Below, piece by piece: positions 18,443-26,553 of a DNA stretch of 64,000 bases; within the stretch, counting starts at the first letter, position 1, and every line of letters begins with the position of its first letter. The notes below the pieces were generated by a model that made no database searches, was not told where the DNA came from, and saw nothing but the letters and a program-made list of their open reading frames with translations. The stretch covers positions 2,852,001-2,916,000 of the forward strand of contig NZ_CP158281.1 of assembly GCF_040256645.1 (NCBI RefSeq), read 5' to 3'. Source of the stretch: Brevibacterium sp. CBA3109. GTDB taxonomy: Bacteria; Actinomycetota; Actinomycetes; Actinomycetales; Brevibacteriaceae. The position numbers were made by a program, and so were the translations under genes.

Positions 18443-18770
18443 GAAGAACACTTTCGTGCCGGTATCGACCGCAAAACGAGCATGGTCTGATAGCTCCTTG
18501 CCCCGGTCCCACGTGATCGTCTTCCGCAACTGCTGCGGCAGGCACGTCATCGACTTCGTCAACGCTGTCGCCATCGCTTGGGCCCCATACCCGGCTAGTG
18601 CCGGCCCGTTCTTGATCTGTGGTTGCTGTCCCTACCCGTCGAGCCTAGGTAGGTGCACCAGCAGCGTCGAGCGCGACTTGCACTCGACGGGCGTACCGAT
18701 GGCCGAACGGTTCGAGATCACCCTCCCAATGTCCAGGCACAGCCCTGTCAGCGGCCTCGGCCGGCCGCTG
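18443..18770 (-). mobile_element. Decayed IS30-family transposase fragment
   Basis: Minus-strand reading gives [18 protein letters not shown], then after a frame change [19 protein letters not shown] and VHLPRL followed by a stop. A further stretch has LPQQLRKTITWDRGKELSDH and ARFAVDTGTKVFF. These are consecutive blocks of the IS30 DDE transposase core ([19 protein letters not shown], TWDxGxEM, HxxFxxDTGxxVYF). At least one frameshift and one nonsense codon interrupt it; both ends and the terminal repeats are missing. It is a dead element whose 3' part is replaced by the ligD relic. Confidence 0.8.
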
Positions 18771-18817
18771 GGAAATGACCACAACAGCTTGAAACCGCCG
18801 CCAGCAAAGTGAAATTT

Positions 18818-19528
18818 TCATGCCAGTTGTTGCAGGTAACCGCTGAAGCCTCCCTGGGTGCGCCCGGTCAGACGCGCTGAGGTCAAAACCCTGCATGAAT
18901 CGGTGCGTCTTAGCTGTCCCCCGACGGTGCGAACTGCAGCGACAATTGCGGCGTCCTCACCGCACGTCAACCGAGGTACCCCTCCTATGGCAGCGAGGCA
19001 GGACCCGCGCAGTCCAAGGTTCGCCCCAAACACATACGAATGGTTCTCGCCTAGTTCATGATTGGCATGCCATTTGGCGATCAGTTCCGCGGATCCTGAT
19101 TCGGGCCGTGGTGCAACGGTTCCTACCAAACAGTCCACTCCTTCAGCCGCAACCTCAAGATGCGAGGAGATCCAATGCAGGGGCACCCGACTGTCGGCGT
19201 CTGTGAACGCGACCCAGGCAGTGTCGAAGTCAGCACCGCTGACTCCACCAACGGAACGCATAAAATAGCTGCACCCGACATCTCGCGCGCTGCCGACACT
19301 ATTTGAACTCGTGGTCAGCACCTTAGCCAGTCGACAATGCCTGGCGAACTCCAGGACGAGGCCCAAGGTGGCGTCAGTACAGGCATCGACGACGACAACA
19401 ATCTGGAAGCCGCCGGGTACCGACGCCTCGGGGACATGAGCAAACGACTGCAACACTGAGTCGAGACATCCCAGGATCTCGTCTTCTTCGTTATGGGCTG
19501 GAATAATGACACCCAGATGCGTGATCAC
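18818..19528 (-). CDS. GT2-family glycosyltransferase, unknown pathway
   Basis: A 236-residue GT-A enzyme starting [21 protein letters not shown], with [11 protein letters not shown], an FTDADSRVP metal-binding motif near residue 110 and a [10 protein letters not shown] block. It is short for the family and has no membrane segment. Its ATG overlaps the stop of the PIG-L/methyltransferase gene (ATGA at 19525), so it is the third gene of a tightly coupled operon with an acyl-CoA dehydrogenase. It probably glycosylates a small molecule; the product is unknown. Its end lies next to the IS30 relic. Confidence 0.82.
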   Translation of the reverse strand: MITHLGVIIPAHNEEDEILGCLDSVLQSFAHVPEASVPGGFQIVVVVDACTDATLGLVLEFARHCRLAKVLTTSSNSVGSARDVGCSYFMRSVGGVSGADFDTAWVAFTDADSRVPLHWISSHLEVAAEGVDCLVGTVAPRPESGSAELIAKWHANHELGENHSYVFGANLGLRGSCLAAIGGVPRLTCGEDAAIVAAVRTVGGQLRRTDSCRVLTSARLTGRTQGGFSGYLQQLA

Positions 19529-20943
19529 CCGAGACCTCTCGCAGAGTCCGGATCGATGTTCTTCTCCACAGTCACGATATCCAACCGGTAGCTGCCCGCG
19601 TCGGTATGAAACTCAAGCTCCTTTCGAGGCCAGAAGCGGAGACAAGTGTCGTGGACTTCATCGGCGTCAAGAGGCCAGTCGCTGATCTCCCCCTTCCAAT
19701 GGCAGAGGACGAGCACGAATCGCGAAGAAGTGGTCTCATCGATCCTCTCCATTGTGCGTAGGAGTTGTGAACGAGTGAGGTAGAAGCCGGTCTCAGACAG
19801 TACAACACAGTCAAAGCGCCCTTCAGGCCAGTCGAAGGGGACAGTGGCATAAACAAAGTCGATCTTCTCAGAGGCTCTCAGCCGCAGGCGCTCTGCCTTC
19901 TTCAAGGCTTCACGACTGGCATCAATAGCTGTCACTTTGGCGCTGCACTCGGCGAGATCGTGGCTCAATGCGCCGATCGAACATCCGATCTCAAGGATAT
20001 GATCGAATGAGTGAGATGGAAGGTGGCCGAGCAGATTCTCACGCTTGGCAAGCTCGTATTCGGAGTTCCACACGGACCAAGGGTCCGCGCGGGCCTCATG
20101 TACTCCATCGAACACTGCAGAAGCTGTGTGCGCGTCGTACAAATGTCGGCGTTCTTCGAACGCAGACTTATCTGCCTTCGTTGCTGTTCTTGGGCGAAAA
20201 TCTGAAATCGCGAAAGTGTCTCCGCCACGGTCAAAATGCTTCAGGTGCGATGTGCCAAGAACTGCCTCGTCTCCAGGGCGATCGGATAACGAAGCTATCT
20301 GTGATTGATAGCAGGCGAATAACGCCTGTCTGTCAAAGCACACCGGATCGGGGAGAAATCTCCAAGAGCGCCATCGAGGATCGGTGGAAGCGGCCCAGTG
20401 CCAGAACCAGATCGGATATTCCAGCACCACTGTGCGACTTCTCCGCCCGGCTTCCAGGGCGGCCGACCCCACAGCCTCGTGATCACCATGCCCATCCTGA
20501 CTGTAGGGCGCAACGAGAGTGACAGGTCCGGCAGACCGGGCAACCTCTCTCATGATTTCGTCCACGATCTGATCTCTGAACTCGGGCAGAGCCCCGTCAG
20601 GCAATGCGAGGAATCGACTCGACAGCTCACCACCCAATGTGGCGAGCGCGAGTTCGAACTCCCGCAGTCGACTTTGTCCCAGTTGCAGTCGAGAATGTGT
20701 GCGAGAGTACGGATGGGAGTTCTCACCCGCGGTGAAAAGCAAGATAGTCACCTGGCAATTCCACTCGCCTGCACGGGCTAGCAGCGACGCTGCACCGAGA
20801 GCTTCGTCGTCAGGGTGCGCGGCCAGAACAATGAGGGGCCGATGCTTGGCGATGACATCGTCTGGAATGATCGGCAGGTCCAGAGCACCAGCCTGCATCC
20901 ACGCATCTTCGGCAGTGCTCTGATCTCGATGGCTAAAGCTCAT
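19525..20943 (-). CDS. Bifunctional PIG-L deacetylase / SAM methyltransferase
   Basis: A fusion of two enzymes. The N-terminal ~220 residues form a PIG-L/LmbE zinc deacetylase with LIVLAAHPDDEALGAAS (the HPDDE motif) and QDGHGDHEAVG (HxxDH). The C-terminal ~200 residues are a class I SAM methyltransferase with ILEIGCSIGALSHDLAE and VVLSETGFYLT. PIG-L enzymes remove N-acetyl groups from amino sugars or related amides. The start is uncertain: the ATG at 20943 overlaps the acyl-CoA dehydrogenase stop by 11 bases, while the frame extends to a GTG at 20991. The operon context suggests a modified glycoconjugate or amino-sugar metabolite. Confidence 0.82.
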   Translation of the reverse strand: MSFSHRDQSTAEDAWMQAGALDLPIIPDDVIAKHRPLIVLAAHPDDEALGAASLLARAGEWNCQVTILLFTAGENSHPYSRTHSRLQLGQSRLREFELALATLGGELSSRFLALPDGALPEFRDQIVDEIMREVARSAGPVTLVAPYSQDGHGDHEAVGSAALEAGRRSRTVVLEYPIWFWHWAASTDPRWRSWRFLPDPVCFDRQALFACYQSQIASLSDRPGDEAVLGTSHLKHFDRGGDTFAISDFRPRTATKADKSAFEERRHLYDAHTASAVFDGVHEARADPWSVWNSEYELAKRENLLGHLPSHSFDHILEIGCSIGALSHDLAECSAKVTAIDASREALKKAERLRLRASEKIDFVYATVPFDWPEGRFDCVVLSETGFYLTRSQLLRTMERIDETTSSRFVLVLCHWKGEISDWPLDADEVHDTCLRFWPRKELEFHTDAGSYRLDIVTVEKNIDPDSARGLG

Positions 20944-21991
20944 CGCCGTGGGATTGCTTGTAGAGGTCCCCACCCAGAGCTGCTTCATCACGAAGCCCGT
21001 GATGTTGACTCAGGTACACGGTGAGGTCGGCATCGGCCTTGGCAAAGCCTGCGTCGCCCGTCAAAGCTGCGGGCCCGGCGAGTTCCCTACTCAGATGCTG
21101 AACTCGTTGGACGCTGCGATATACGATGTTGCGAACTCGCAGCGCCAATGTCCAGGCTTCAGCGCGCGAGAATTCGTCTTCTCCGTCCGCCGCTGCGGCG
21201 GCCTGATCCATAACTGCACGGACCGCGGAGATCTCAGCATCGAGCTGACCGAGCTGAAGCTCACCCATCGGAGACGGGGTCGGCCTTCTGAGATGGCGGT
21301 GGGCGGCATTTCTTGCCATCCCCACGGCTCCCCCGAACCAACATGCTGCGACCCGGATACCGCCCCAAGCGAACGACGGCCGGTCGAGGTACCAGTTCGG
21401 AGGACCAACGGTTGTGGCGGGCGCATGATCGAACATCACAGATCCGCTCGGAATCTCCTTGAGTCCTAGACTGGGCCATGAGACTGTCTGTGCCTGCACG
21501 CGCGAATTTGTCAGATCCACCGCACATGCGCGACTGCCGTCGATGCCCTCGACGATGACGATTGCGTGAGTCAGCTCAGCGGCCAGCGAGCACCATGCTT
21601 TCTCCCCAGTGAGAAGAGTCTGGCCGCCTTCATCGTCGGCAGCGACCGCGAATTCGGGAACATCGGCCGCGTATACACCCCAAGTCGAGTGTGCATCGGG
21701 TGATTCGTGACCAGCTTCAGCGAGAATGCCGAGCGCATCGACGTGCGGTTCGAGCATGCGAGCCACTGCGACGTCGATGGCCGCAATCTCGACCAGCGCC
21801 TCCCATTGGTCGGTCTGCGTTGATTGTCCTGACAGATGGAGAAACCGGGCAAGTCCGGTGATCTTCTGAGCAGTGGGCGCATTGCTCGTGACGAGCTTGG
21901 CGAGATCGTCATGGAAGGCAGCTTCGGCATACCAAGGTTCTCGGGGCGATGTGATGATGCCTGCTAGAGGTCTGTCGAATTGTGCAATCAT
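20933..21991 (-). CDS. Acyl-CoA dehydrogenase-like flavoprotein
   Basis: A 352-residue protein with an acyl-CoA dehydrogenase fold: a helical N-terminal part, a middle beta part with WGVYAADVPEF and LTGEKAWCSLAAELTHAIVI (the TGxKxWcs block), and a C-terminal helical part with FGGAVGMARNAAHRHL and LSQHHGLRDEAALGGDLY. It is shorter than fatty-acid oxidation enzymes and stands in no beta-oxidation context, so it may oxidise a small acyl or amine intermediate made with the coupled PIG-L/methyltransferase. First gene of the three-gene minus-strand operon. Confidence 0.8.
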   Translation of the reverse strand: MIAQFDRPLAGIITSPREPWYAEAAFHDDLAKLVTSNAPTAQKITGLARFLHLSGQSTQTDQWEALVEIAAIDVAVARMLEPHVDALGILAEAGHESPDAHSTWGVYAADVPEFAVAADDEGGQTLLTGEKAWCSLAAELTHAIVIVEGIDGSRACAVDLTNSRVQAQTVSWPSLGLKEIPSGSVMFDHAPATTVGPPNWYLDRPSFAWGGIRVAACWFGGAVGMARNAAHRHLRRPTPSPMGELQLGQLDAEISAVRAVMDQAAAAADGEDEFSRAEAWTLALRVRNIVYRSVQRVQHLSRELAGPAALTGDAGFAKADADLTVYLSQHHGLRDEAALGGDLYKQSHGDEL

Positions 21992-22056
21992 TGTGCATCC
22001 TTCTGAGGGTATCTGTCTGAGCCACTGCGAGTGTCGCGGGCAAAGGTGCTCATCAG

Positions 22057-23184
22057 CTAGCTCGTCTTGTCGACATCCTCGGACTTTTCAGAGTTGTCAG
22101 TGTAGACTCTTTGCCTCATTCTCTGACCGTGGGTCAGCCGCTGGACGTCGACGTCAGAGTCAAAGCTGGCGCCAATTCCACCGGCGACGACTCCCATTGC
22201 TGCGCTGAGCCACGCGATGTCGAGATAGTTGGCAAATGCGGCCTTTTGCTGAATCTGGTGGCCCATGAATTCTGGATCGATCACAACGAGGCTGCCGAAG
22301 AGAATAAGGACGACCAGGATGGCGTAGAGAGCGACGACACTGACGAGCAGTGTCAACACCGTGGAGAGGTTGTAGTACATGACAACTGTCGCAAGTCTCT
22401 CTTTGCGTGGTGAGTCCCAGAGTTTGTGGCTGACGAGTAACCAGGAGACCATGACGATGATGGCGACAGCGCCGATCGACAGTAACCGAAGTGTTGACAG
22501 ATAGGTCGACATCTGCCAAATCGAGCTGTAAAAGATGCCGAACGCTCCTGTGGCTGAGGCTGCCGCGAGCGCACCAGAGAGCTTCGGTGCCGTGCGCCAT
22601 GGCTCGTTAGCCATCGTCATTCCCAAAATCAGTCGCGGGCCACCTGTGACGGTGTGGGCATGGAGAGACTGATGGTCAGAGTTTTCGTTGTTCGACCAAT
22701 TGCTCCACCGGAGCAGGAATCGTCGGGTGTACTCGTCGGGGTCCCAGGGGATGAGTTTGTTGACAGAACTCATCATTACCTTGATGATCCGGCGTTTTGT
22801 CGCCCAGACACCTAGTGTGGGGCACGAGACTACTGCAAGATTGCGATCGGAATGAACTTCTGCCACCAGAGGATCCCCCTGGGTGTGCCGGGGAATCTCC
22901 GTCAGGATGAGGACGACGTTGACGTCGGGATAATCGGAGCGAAGATCGTCCACAGCGTCGAGAGCCAATTCGCGCTCGGGGGTCAGACGAATAGTGTCGG
23001 TCACCGTGTGGAGTGTGGTGGTGACCCCATACGCCTCTTGAAGAAGCTTCTCGAGGCGTTTGTGGATGGAGGCAGCTCGTCGGCTGGGCAGTCCAGGATC
23101 GGCGACGAGCAGGATCTTTAGCGCCTTCGAAGTCGTGTCAAGCATAGGCAGCGGTCTTTCTGGTCTCGTGGGTGGCGCCGGCAT
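22057..23184 (-). CDS. Conserved membrane protein, function unknown
   Basis: About 375 residues; an ATG at 23145 would give 362 and fits the fold better. The N-terminal ~180 residues are soluble and Rossmann-like (LKILLVADPGLPSRRAASIH, VNVVLILTEIPRHTQGDPLV). The C-terminal half carries about four membrane helices (for example LLSIGAVAIIVMVSWLLV and LLVSVVALYAILVVLILFG), ending in an Asp/Ser-rich tail. I do not recognise the family. It lies directly downstream of a TetR regulator gene with a 9-base gap, so it is probably that regulator's operon partner. Confidence 0.65.
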   Translation of the reverse strand: MPAPPTRPERPLPMLDTTSKALKILLVADPGLPSRRAASIHKRLEKLLQEAYGVTTTLHTVTDTIRLTPERELALDAVDDLRSDYPDVNVVLILTEIPRHTQGDPLVAEVHSDRNLAVVSCPTLGVWATKRRIIKVMMSSVNKLIPWDPDEYTRRFLLRWSNWSNNENSDHQSLHAHTVTGGPRLILGMTMANEPWRTAPKLSGALAAASATGAFGIFYSSIWQMSTYLSTLRLLSIGAVAIIVMVSWLLVSHKLWDSPRKERLATVVMYYNLSTVLTLLVSVVALYAILVVLILFGSLVVIDPEFMGHQIQQKAAFANYLDIAWLSAAMGVVAGGIGASFDSDVDVQRLTHGQRMRQRVYTDNSEKSEDVDKTS

Positions 23185-23193
23185 GTTGTCTAG

Positions 23194-23859
23194 CTAGTTG
23201 GTTAAAGTGGTGCGGATTCGCTCGATGATCTCATCGAGGGCATCGTCGAACTCGCGCTGTCGATGATCTTGGCTCAGAAGCGCACTGAGTCTGTCGACAG
23301 TGGGATAGCCAGACAGAGCTGATTTTTCGCCCGAGGTATCGCCGTCCTGTCTTCCAATAATGGCGTCGAAGGAATTGGAATGGACGTGCAGGAGCAAATC
23401 GCCGATGAGGAAGCTTGTGAAGGCCTTGTAAGCGCTGACCGCGGCTATGTCGGAGAAACCGAATCCTTGCAGTGTGGAAAGGAAGTCTTCGACCCACCGC
23501 AAGCTGCGCAGTGGAGGTCGTAGCCACGGTGCTTCCGAGGGTTGAGTGGCAATTAGAGGGAAGATTTCCGGGTGGTCGCTGGCCAAGTCGCGCGTGGCGT
23601 TGGCAACACGTTGGAGATAGTCTTCCCACGATGTCGGAGTCTCGGTCATGAGTTCGTTCTGGAAGAGCCCGGCGATGAGGTCCGTGACCATGGCTTCGAG
23701 AAGATCTCCTCGCCCAGAGACGTGTCGGTACAGTGCCATTGCCTCTACTTCGAGGGCGTCGCCGAGGCGACGCATGGTGAGTGACTCGAGACCGTGTGCG
23801 TCGACGAATGCAATAGCCGCACGCACAGTGTCGTCTCTGGAAAGGCGCTGCCGAGCCAA
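23194..23859 (-). CDS. TetR-family transcriptional regulator
   Basis: A 221-residue regulator with an N-terminal helix-turn-helix (RLSRDDTVRAAIAFVDAHGL then LTMRRLGDALEVEAMALYRH) and a helical C-terminal ligand domain. I chose the TTG at 23859 because a perfect GAGGAGG lies just upstream; the frame is open further to 23937 but that extension is Gly-rich and unlike TetR proteins. It precedes a membrane protein gene with a 9-base gap and probably controls it, as TetR repressors usually regulate an adjacent gene. The ligand is unknown. Confidence 0.85.
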   Translation of the reverse strand: MARQRLSRDDTVRAAIAFVDAHGLESLTMRRLGDALEVEAMALYRHVSGRGDLLEAMVTDLIAGLFQNELMTETPTSWEDYLQRVANATRDLASDHPEIFPLIATQPSEAPWLRPPLRSLRWVEDFLSTLQGFGFSDIAAVSAYKAFTSFLIGDLLLHVHSNSFDAIIGRQDGDTSGEKSALSGYPTVDRLSALLSQDHRQREFDDALDEIIERIRTTLTN

Positions 23860-24135
23860 ACATTCCTCCTCAACCGAATCAACCGAAATAAGGACGGTAC
23901 CACTACCCCCGCCCCCAAGAGCTGGACAGATGCCCACAGTCTATCCCCTCTAACGTCTAACAGCGAAGGGTTCCCCCCCCCCAAAGAGTTTAACCTGTAA
24001 ACATGCCATGATTATGTAGAATATCACCAAGAGTCCCGTGTCGAAAGCCGACAAAAAATAGGTACCACATTGCATGCTCGACGCGGAAACGATAATCTGC
24101 TAGCGTGATTACAGTGTAAACACGAAAGGAGCGTT

Positions 24136-24447
24136 ATGAAACCTGCAATCAAAGAATTTCAGGACGACACCGAACTCATGGCCGAGGTGAAACGCCAGGC
24201 ATCGAACGGGGTACCCAAGAACAAACTCTATGTCCTCTCGCATGACGATGACCGCACCGATCGTGTGGCAGACGAAGTCAACGCGAATGAGCCCGACGAC
24301 CTCAGCGAATTAGTGGGGACACGCTACGACAAGAAGGGCGACGAACTCCGAGCGATTTTCGAAGAGTTCGATTTCACCCCCAGTGAGTCCAACGACCTCG
24401 AAGAGAAGCTCGACCACGGAAAAATCCTGCTCCTCATCAATAGCTAA
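24136..24447 (+). CDS. YflT/17M-like general stress protein
   Basis: A 103-residue acidic cytoplasmic protein with the general stress protein 17M (YflT) pattern: AEVKRQASNGVPKNKLYVLS, then HDDDRTDRVAD and a C-terminal DLEEKLDHGKILLLI strand. The Bacillus homologue is a SigB-dependent stress protein of unknown activity. The start ATG follows AAAGGAG. It is followed by GlsB and CsbD genes, typical co-regulated stress genes in actinobacteria. Confidence 0.72.
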   Translation: MKPAIKEFQDDTELMAEVKRQASNGVPKNKLYVLSHDDDRTDRVADEVNANEPDDLSELVGTRYDKKGDELRAIFEEFDFTPSESNDLEEKLDHGKILLLINS

Positions 24448-24495
24448 TGGGCGACCAGCGGTGGCTAAGCGTGATACCTGACTAGGAAGAATTGC

Positions 24496-24768
24496 ATGGG
24501 CTCTATTGCTTATCTGGTACTCGGTCTGATAGCCGGTGCTATCGCCAAAGCGATCCTGCCCGGCCGGCAGGGCGGTGGTTTGATCGCTACGTTGGTCCTC
24601 GGCGTCATCGGTGCTCTTGTTGGCGGCTGGCTGGGAGGACTGCTCTTCGGCGTAGAAGTCGGATCATTCTTCTCGCCCTCGACATGGCTGTGTGCCATCG
24701 GCGGATCCATCATCGTCCTCTTTGCGTGGGGACTGCTGGCGGGCCGTCACCGTACCGCGAAACCATAG
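24496..24768 (+). CDS. GlsB/YeaQ/YmgE-family stress membrane protein
   Basis: A 90-residue protein with three membrane helices and the family pattern: AYLVLGLIAGAIAKAILPGR, then LIATLVLGVIGALVGGWLGG and a last helix GGSIIVLFAWGLL. This transglycosylase-associated/YeaQ family is stress-induced; its biochemical role is unknown. It has an AGGAAG ribosome site and lies 48 bases after the YflT-like gene. Confidence 0.9.
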   Translation: MGSIAYLVLGLIAGAIAKAILPGRQGGGLIATLVLGVIGALVGGWLGGLLFGVEVGSFFSPSTWLCAIGGSIIVLFAWGLLAGRHRTAKP

Positions 24769-24831
24769 CCGATAGTTGGCAGCAGCGTCCGAGCTGCGTC
24801 ATTCGGCGCTGCAAGATCGAAAGGAAGCACA

Positions 24832-25029
24832 ATGAACGAAAATTCCCACAAAGGCGAAGAGCTCAAGGGCAAAGCGAAGACAGTGGCCGGTAAGGCCACT
24901 GGAGACACGGGCCTAGAAGCCGAAGGCAAGGCCGATCAGGTCCAAGCTGAAGGCAAACAAGCCGGCGACAAGGTAAAAGACACCGTCCACGGCATCAAGG
25001 ACTCCGTCAAGGATTCGTCCGACGACTGA
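24832..25029 (+). CDS. CsbD-family stress protein
   Basis: A 65-residue, highly charged Lys/Glu/Gly-rich protein with the CsbD repeat pattern (ELKGKAKTVAGKATGD then LEAEGKADQVQAEGKQA). Family members are general stress or SigB-type regulon proteins without known activity, probably intrinsically disordered. AAAGGAAG precedes the start. It ends the small stress operon and is followed by a strong terminator hairpin. Confidence 0.9.
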   Translation: MNENSHKGEELKGKAKTVAGKATGDTGLEAEGKADQVQAEGKQAGDKVKDTVHGIKDSVKDSSDD

Positions 25030-25042
25030 GTAGTCGCGCGTG

Positions 25043-25076
25043 AGGATGGGAGCAACGTCTTCGTTGCTCCCATCCT
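25043..25076 (+). terminator. Terminator hairpin after csbD
   Basis: A perfect 15-bp stem (AGGATGGGAGCAACG with CGTTGCTCCCATCCT) closed by a TCTT loop, 13 bases after the CsbD stop and 63 bases before otsA. The poly-U tract is weak (GCTATCTACTT), but stem strength and position argue for transcription termination. Confidence 0.8.
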
Positions 25077-25139
25077 GCTATCTACTTCGCCCGCATCGCG
25101 GGATCCTCACGATCCAATGCCAACGGAGGCGGAACAAAT

Positions 25140-26516
25140 ATGGAAGAGCCCGGGCGTCATTCCTTTATCGTGATGGCCAATCGTCTGCCCGTTGATCGAC
25201 GCGAGGGCAGTTGGGAGCCCTCCCCAGGTGGTCTCGTCTCGGCCTTAGCACCAGTGGTCTCGGCTCACCGCGGAGCCTGGATAGGGTGGGCCGGAATACA
25301 CGATGAGGACGTCGAACCTTTCGAATTCGACGGTATGAGTCTATTCCCCGTCGCTCTAAGCCACGACGAGCACCACCAATATTACGAGGGGTTCTCCAAC
25401 GCCACACTGTGGCCCCTCTACCATGATCTCATCGTCGCACCTCAATATCACCGCCCGTGGTGGAAGGCCTACTACGCTGTCAACTCCAGGTTCGCGGAGG
25501 CTGTAATCGCCGTCGCAGCCCACGGAGCCACGGTGTGGGTTCATGACTACCATCTTCAGCTCGTCCCCGACATGATCCGCGCCCAACGCCCCGACGTGCA
25601 GATCGGATTCTTCAATCACATTCCGTTTCCTCCGGTCGAACAATTTGCACAGTTGCCATGGCGAGATTCGATCCTGAATGGATTGTTGTCTGCCGATGTC
25701 ATCGGTTTCCAACGTGAGTCCGATGCCACCAACTTCCAACAGTCCTGCCTCAGACTGTTGGGCACAAGCTGCGAACACAGACGGACCAAGATCGGCGTCT
25801 ACCCGATATCGATTGACGTCGACGAGGTCCTTAGGGCCACCGAATCCGAGGCAGTCAACGAGGTGGCGCGAAGGTTCCGGAGTGATTTGGGTGATCCCGC
25901 TACGCTCATTCTCGGAGTTGACCGTCTCGATTACACGAAGGGCATTCTCCATCGCCTCCACGCTTTTGAGGAGCTCCTCGAAGACGGGCTCCTCGACCCC
26001 AAGGAAACGTGCTTCGTCCAGATCGCGGTTCCCTCGCGTGAGGGGATCGACGCGTATCAGGATCTGCGTGATGAAGTCGAACGATTGGTCGGCCATATCA
26101 ATGGTCGCTTCGGCACCTTAGACCGCAGCGTTGTCCACTATTTCCACCGGTCCTATTCCGCCGATTCCACCATCGCCTTGTACCTGGCCGCTGACGTTCT
26201 CCTCGTCACTTCCCTGCGCGACGGGATGAATCTCGTGGCCAAAGAATTCGTCACCGCACGCCAGGGACGTGCTGGCGCTCTGGTTTTGTCCGAGTTCGCC
26301 GGCGCGGCCGATGAGCTTCGTCAGGCCGTGCTGGTCAACCCCCATGACATCACTGGTCTCAAACACGCCATTCATCAGGCAGCAATCATAAGGCCGGAGG
26401 ACGCCCGAGCACGCATCGCTACGATGGCGGCCACTGTGGGGGATTATGACGTCCACCAGTGGGCACGAGATTTTCTCGACGACCTGCAGCCAGCCACGGC
26501 TCCAGCAGATTGCTGA
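25140..26516 (+). CDS. otsA: Trehalose-6-phosphate synthase
   Basis: A 458-residue GT20 enzyme. Motifs include IVMANRLPVDRREGSW, PSPGGLVSALAPV, WIGWAG, VWVHDYHLQLVPDMIR, FFNHIPFPP, GVDRLDYTKGILHRL and the C-terminal LRDGMNLVAKEFVTA followed by LVLSEFAGAADEL. It makes trehalose 6-phosphate from UDP-glucose and glucose 6-phosphate, the first step of the OtsAB osmoprotectant route. No otsB follows; the next gene downstream is a broken transporter. The stress genes upstream fit an osmotic or desiccation role. Confidence 0.94.
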   Translation: MEEPGRHSFIVMANRLPVDRREGSWEPSPGGLVSALAPVVSAHRGAWIGWAGIHDEDVEPFEFDGMSLFPVALSHDEHHQYYEGFSNATLWPLYHDLIVAPQYHRPWWKAYYAVNSRFAEAVIAVAAHGATVWVHDYHLQLVPDMIRAQRPDVQIGFFNHIPFPPVEQFAQLPWRDSILNGLLSADVIGFQRESDATNFQQSCLRLLGTSCEHRRTKIGVYPISIDVDEVLRATESEAVNEVARRFRSDLGDPATLILGVDRLDYTKGILHRLHAFEELLEDGLLDPKETCFVQIAVPSREGIDAYQDLRDEVERLVGHINGRFGTLDRSVVHYFHRSYSADSTIALYLAADVLLVTSLRDGMNLVAKEFVTARQGRAGALVLSEFAGAADELRQAVLVNPHDITGLKHAIHQAAIIRPEDARARIATMAATVGDYDVHQWARDFLDDLQPATAPADC

Positions 26517-26553
26517 CGAGAACTCAGCGCGACGTGAACTGCAGGAAATCTGT

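Noticed and set aside
18324..18812. Plus-strand 162-residue frame over the IS30/ligD relic
   Set aside because: The homology is entirely on the minus strand; this frame is its antisense.
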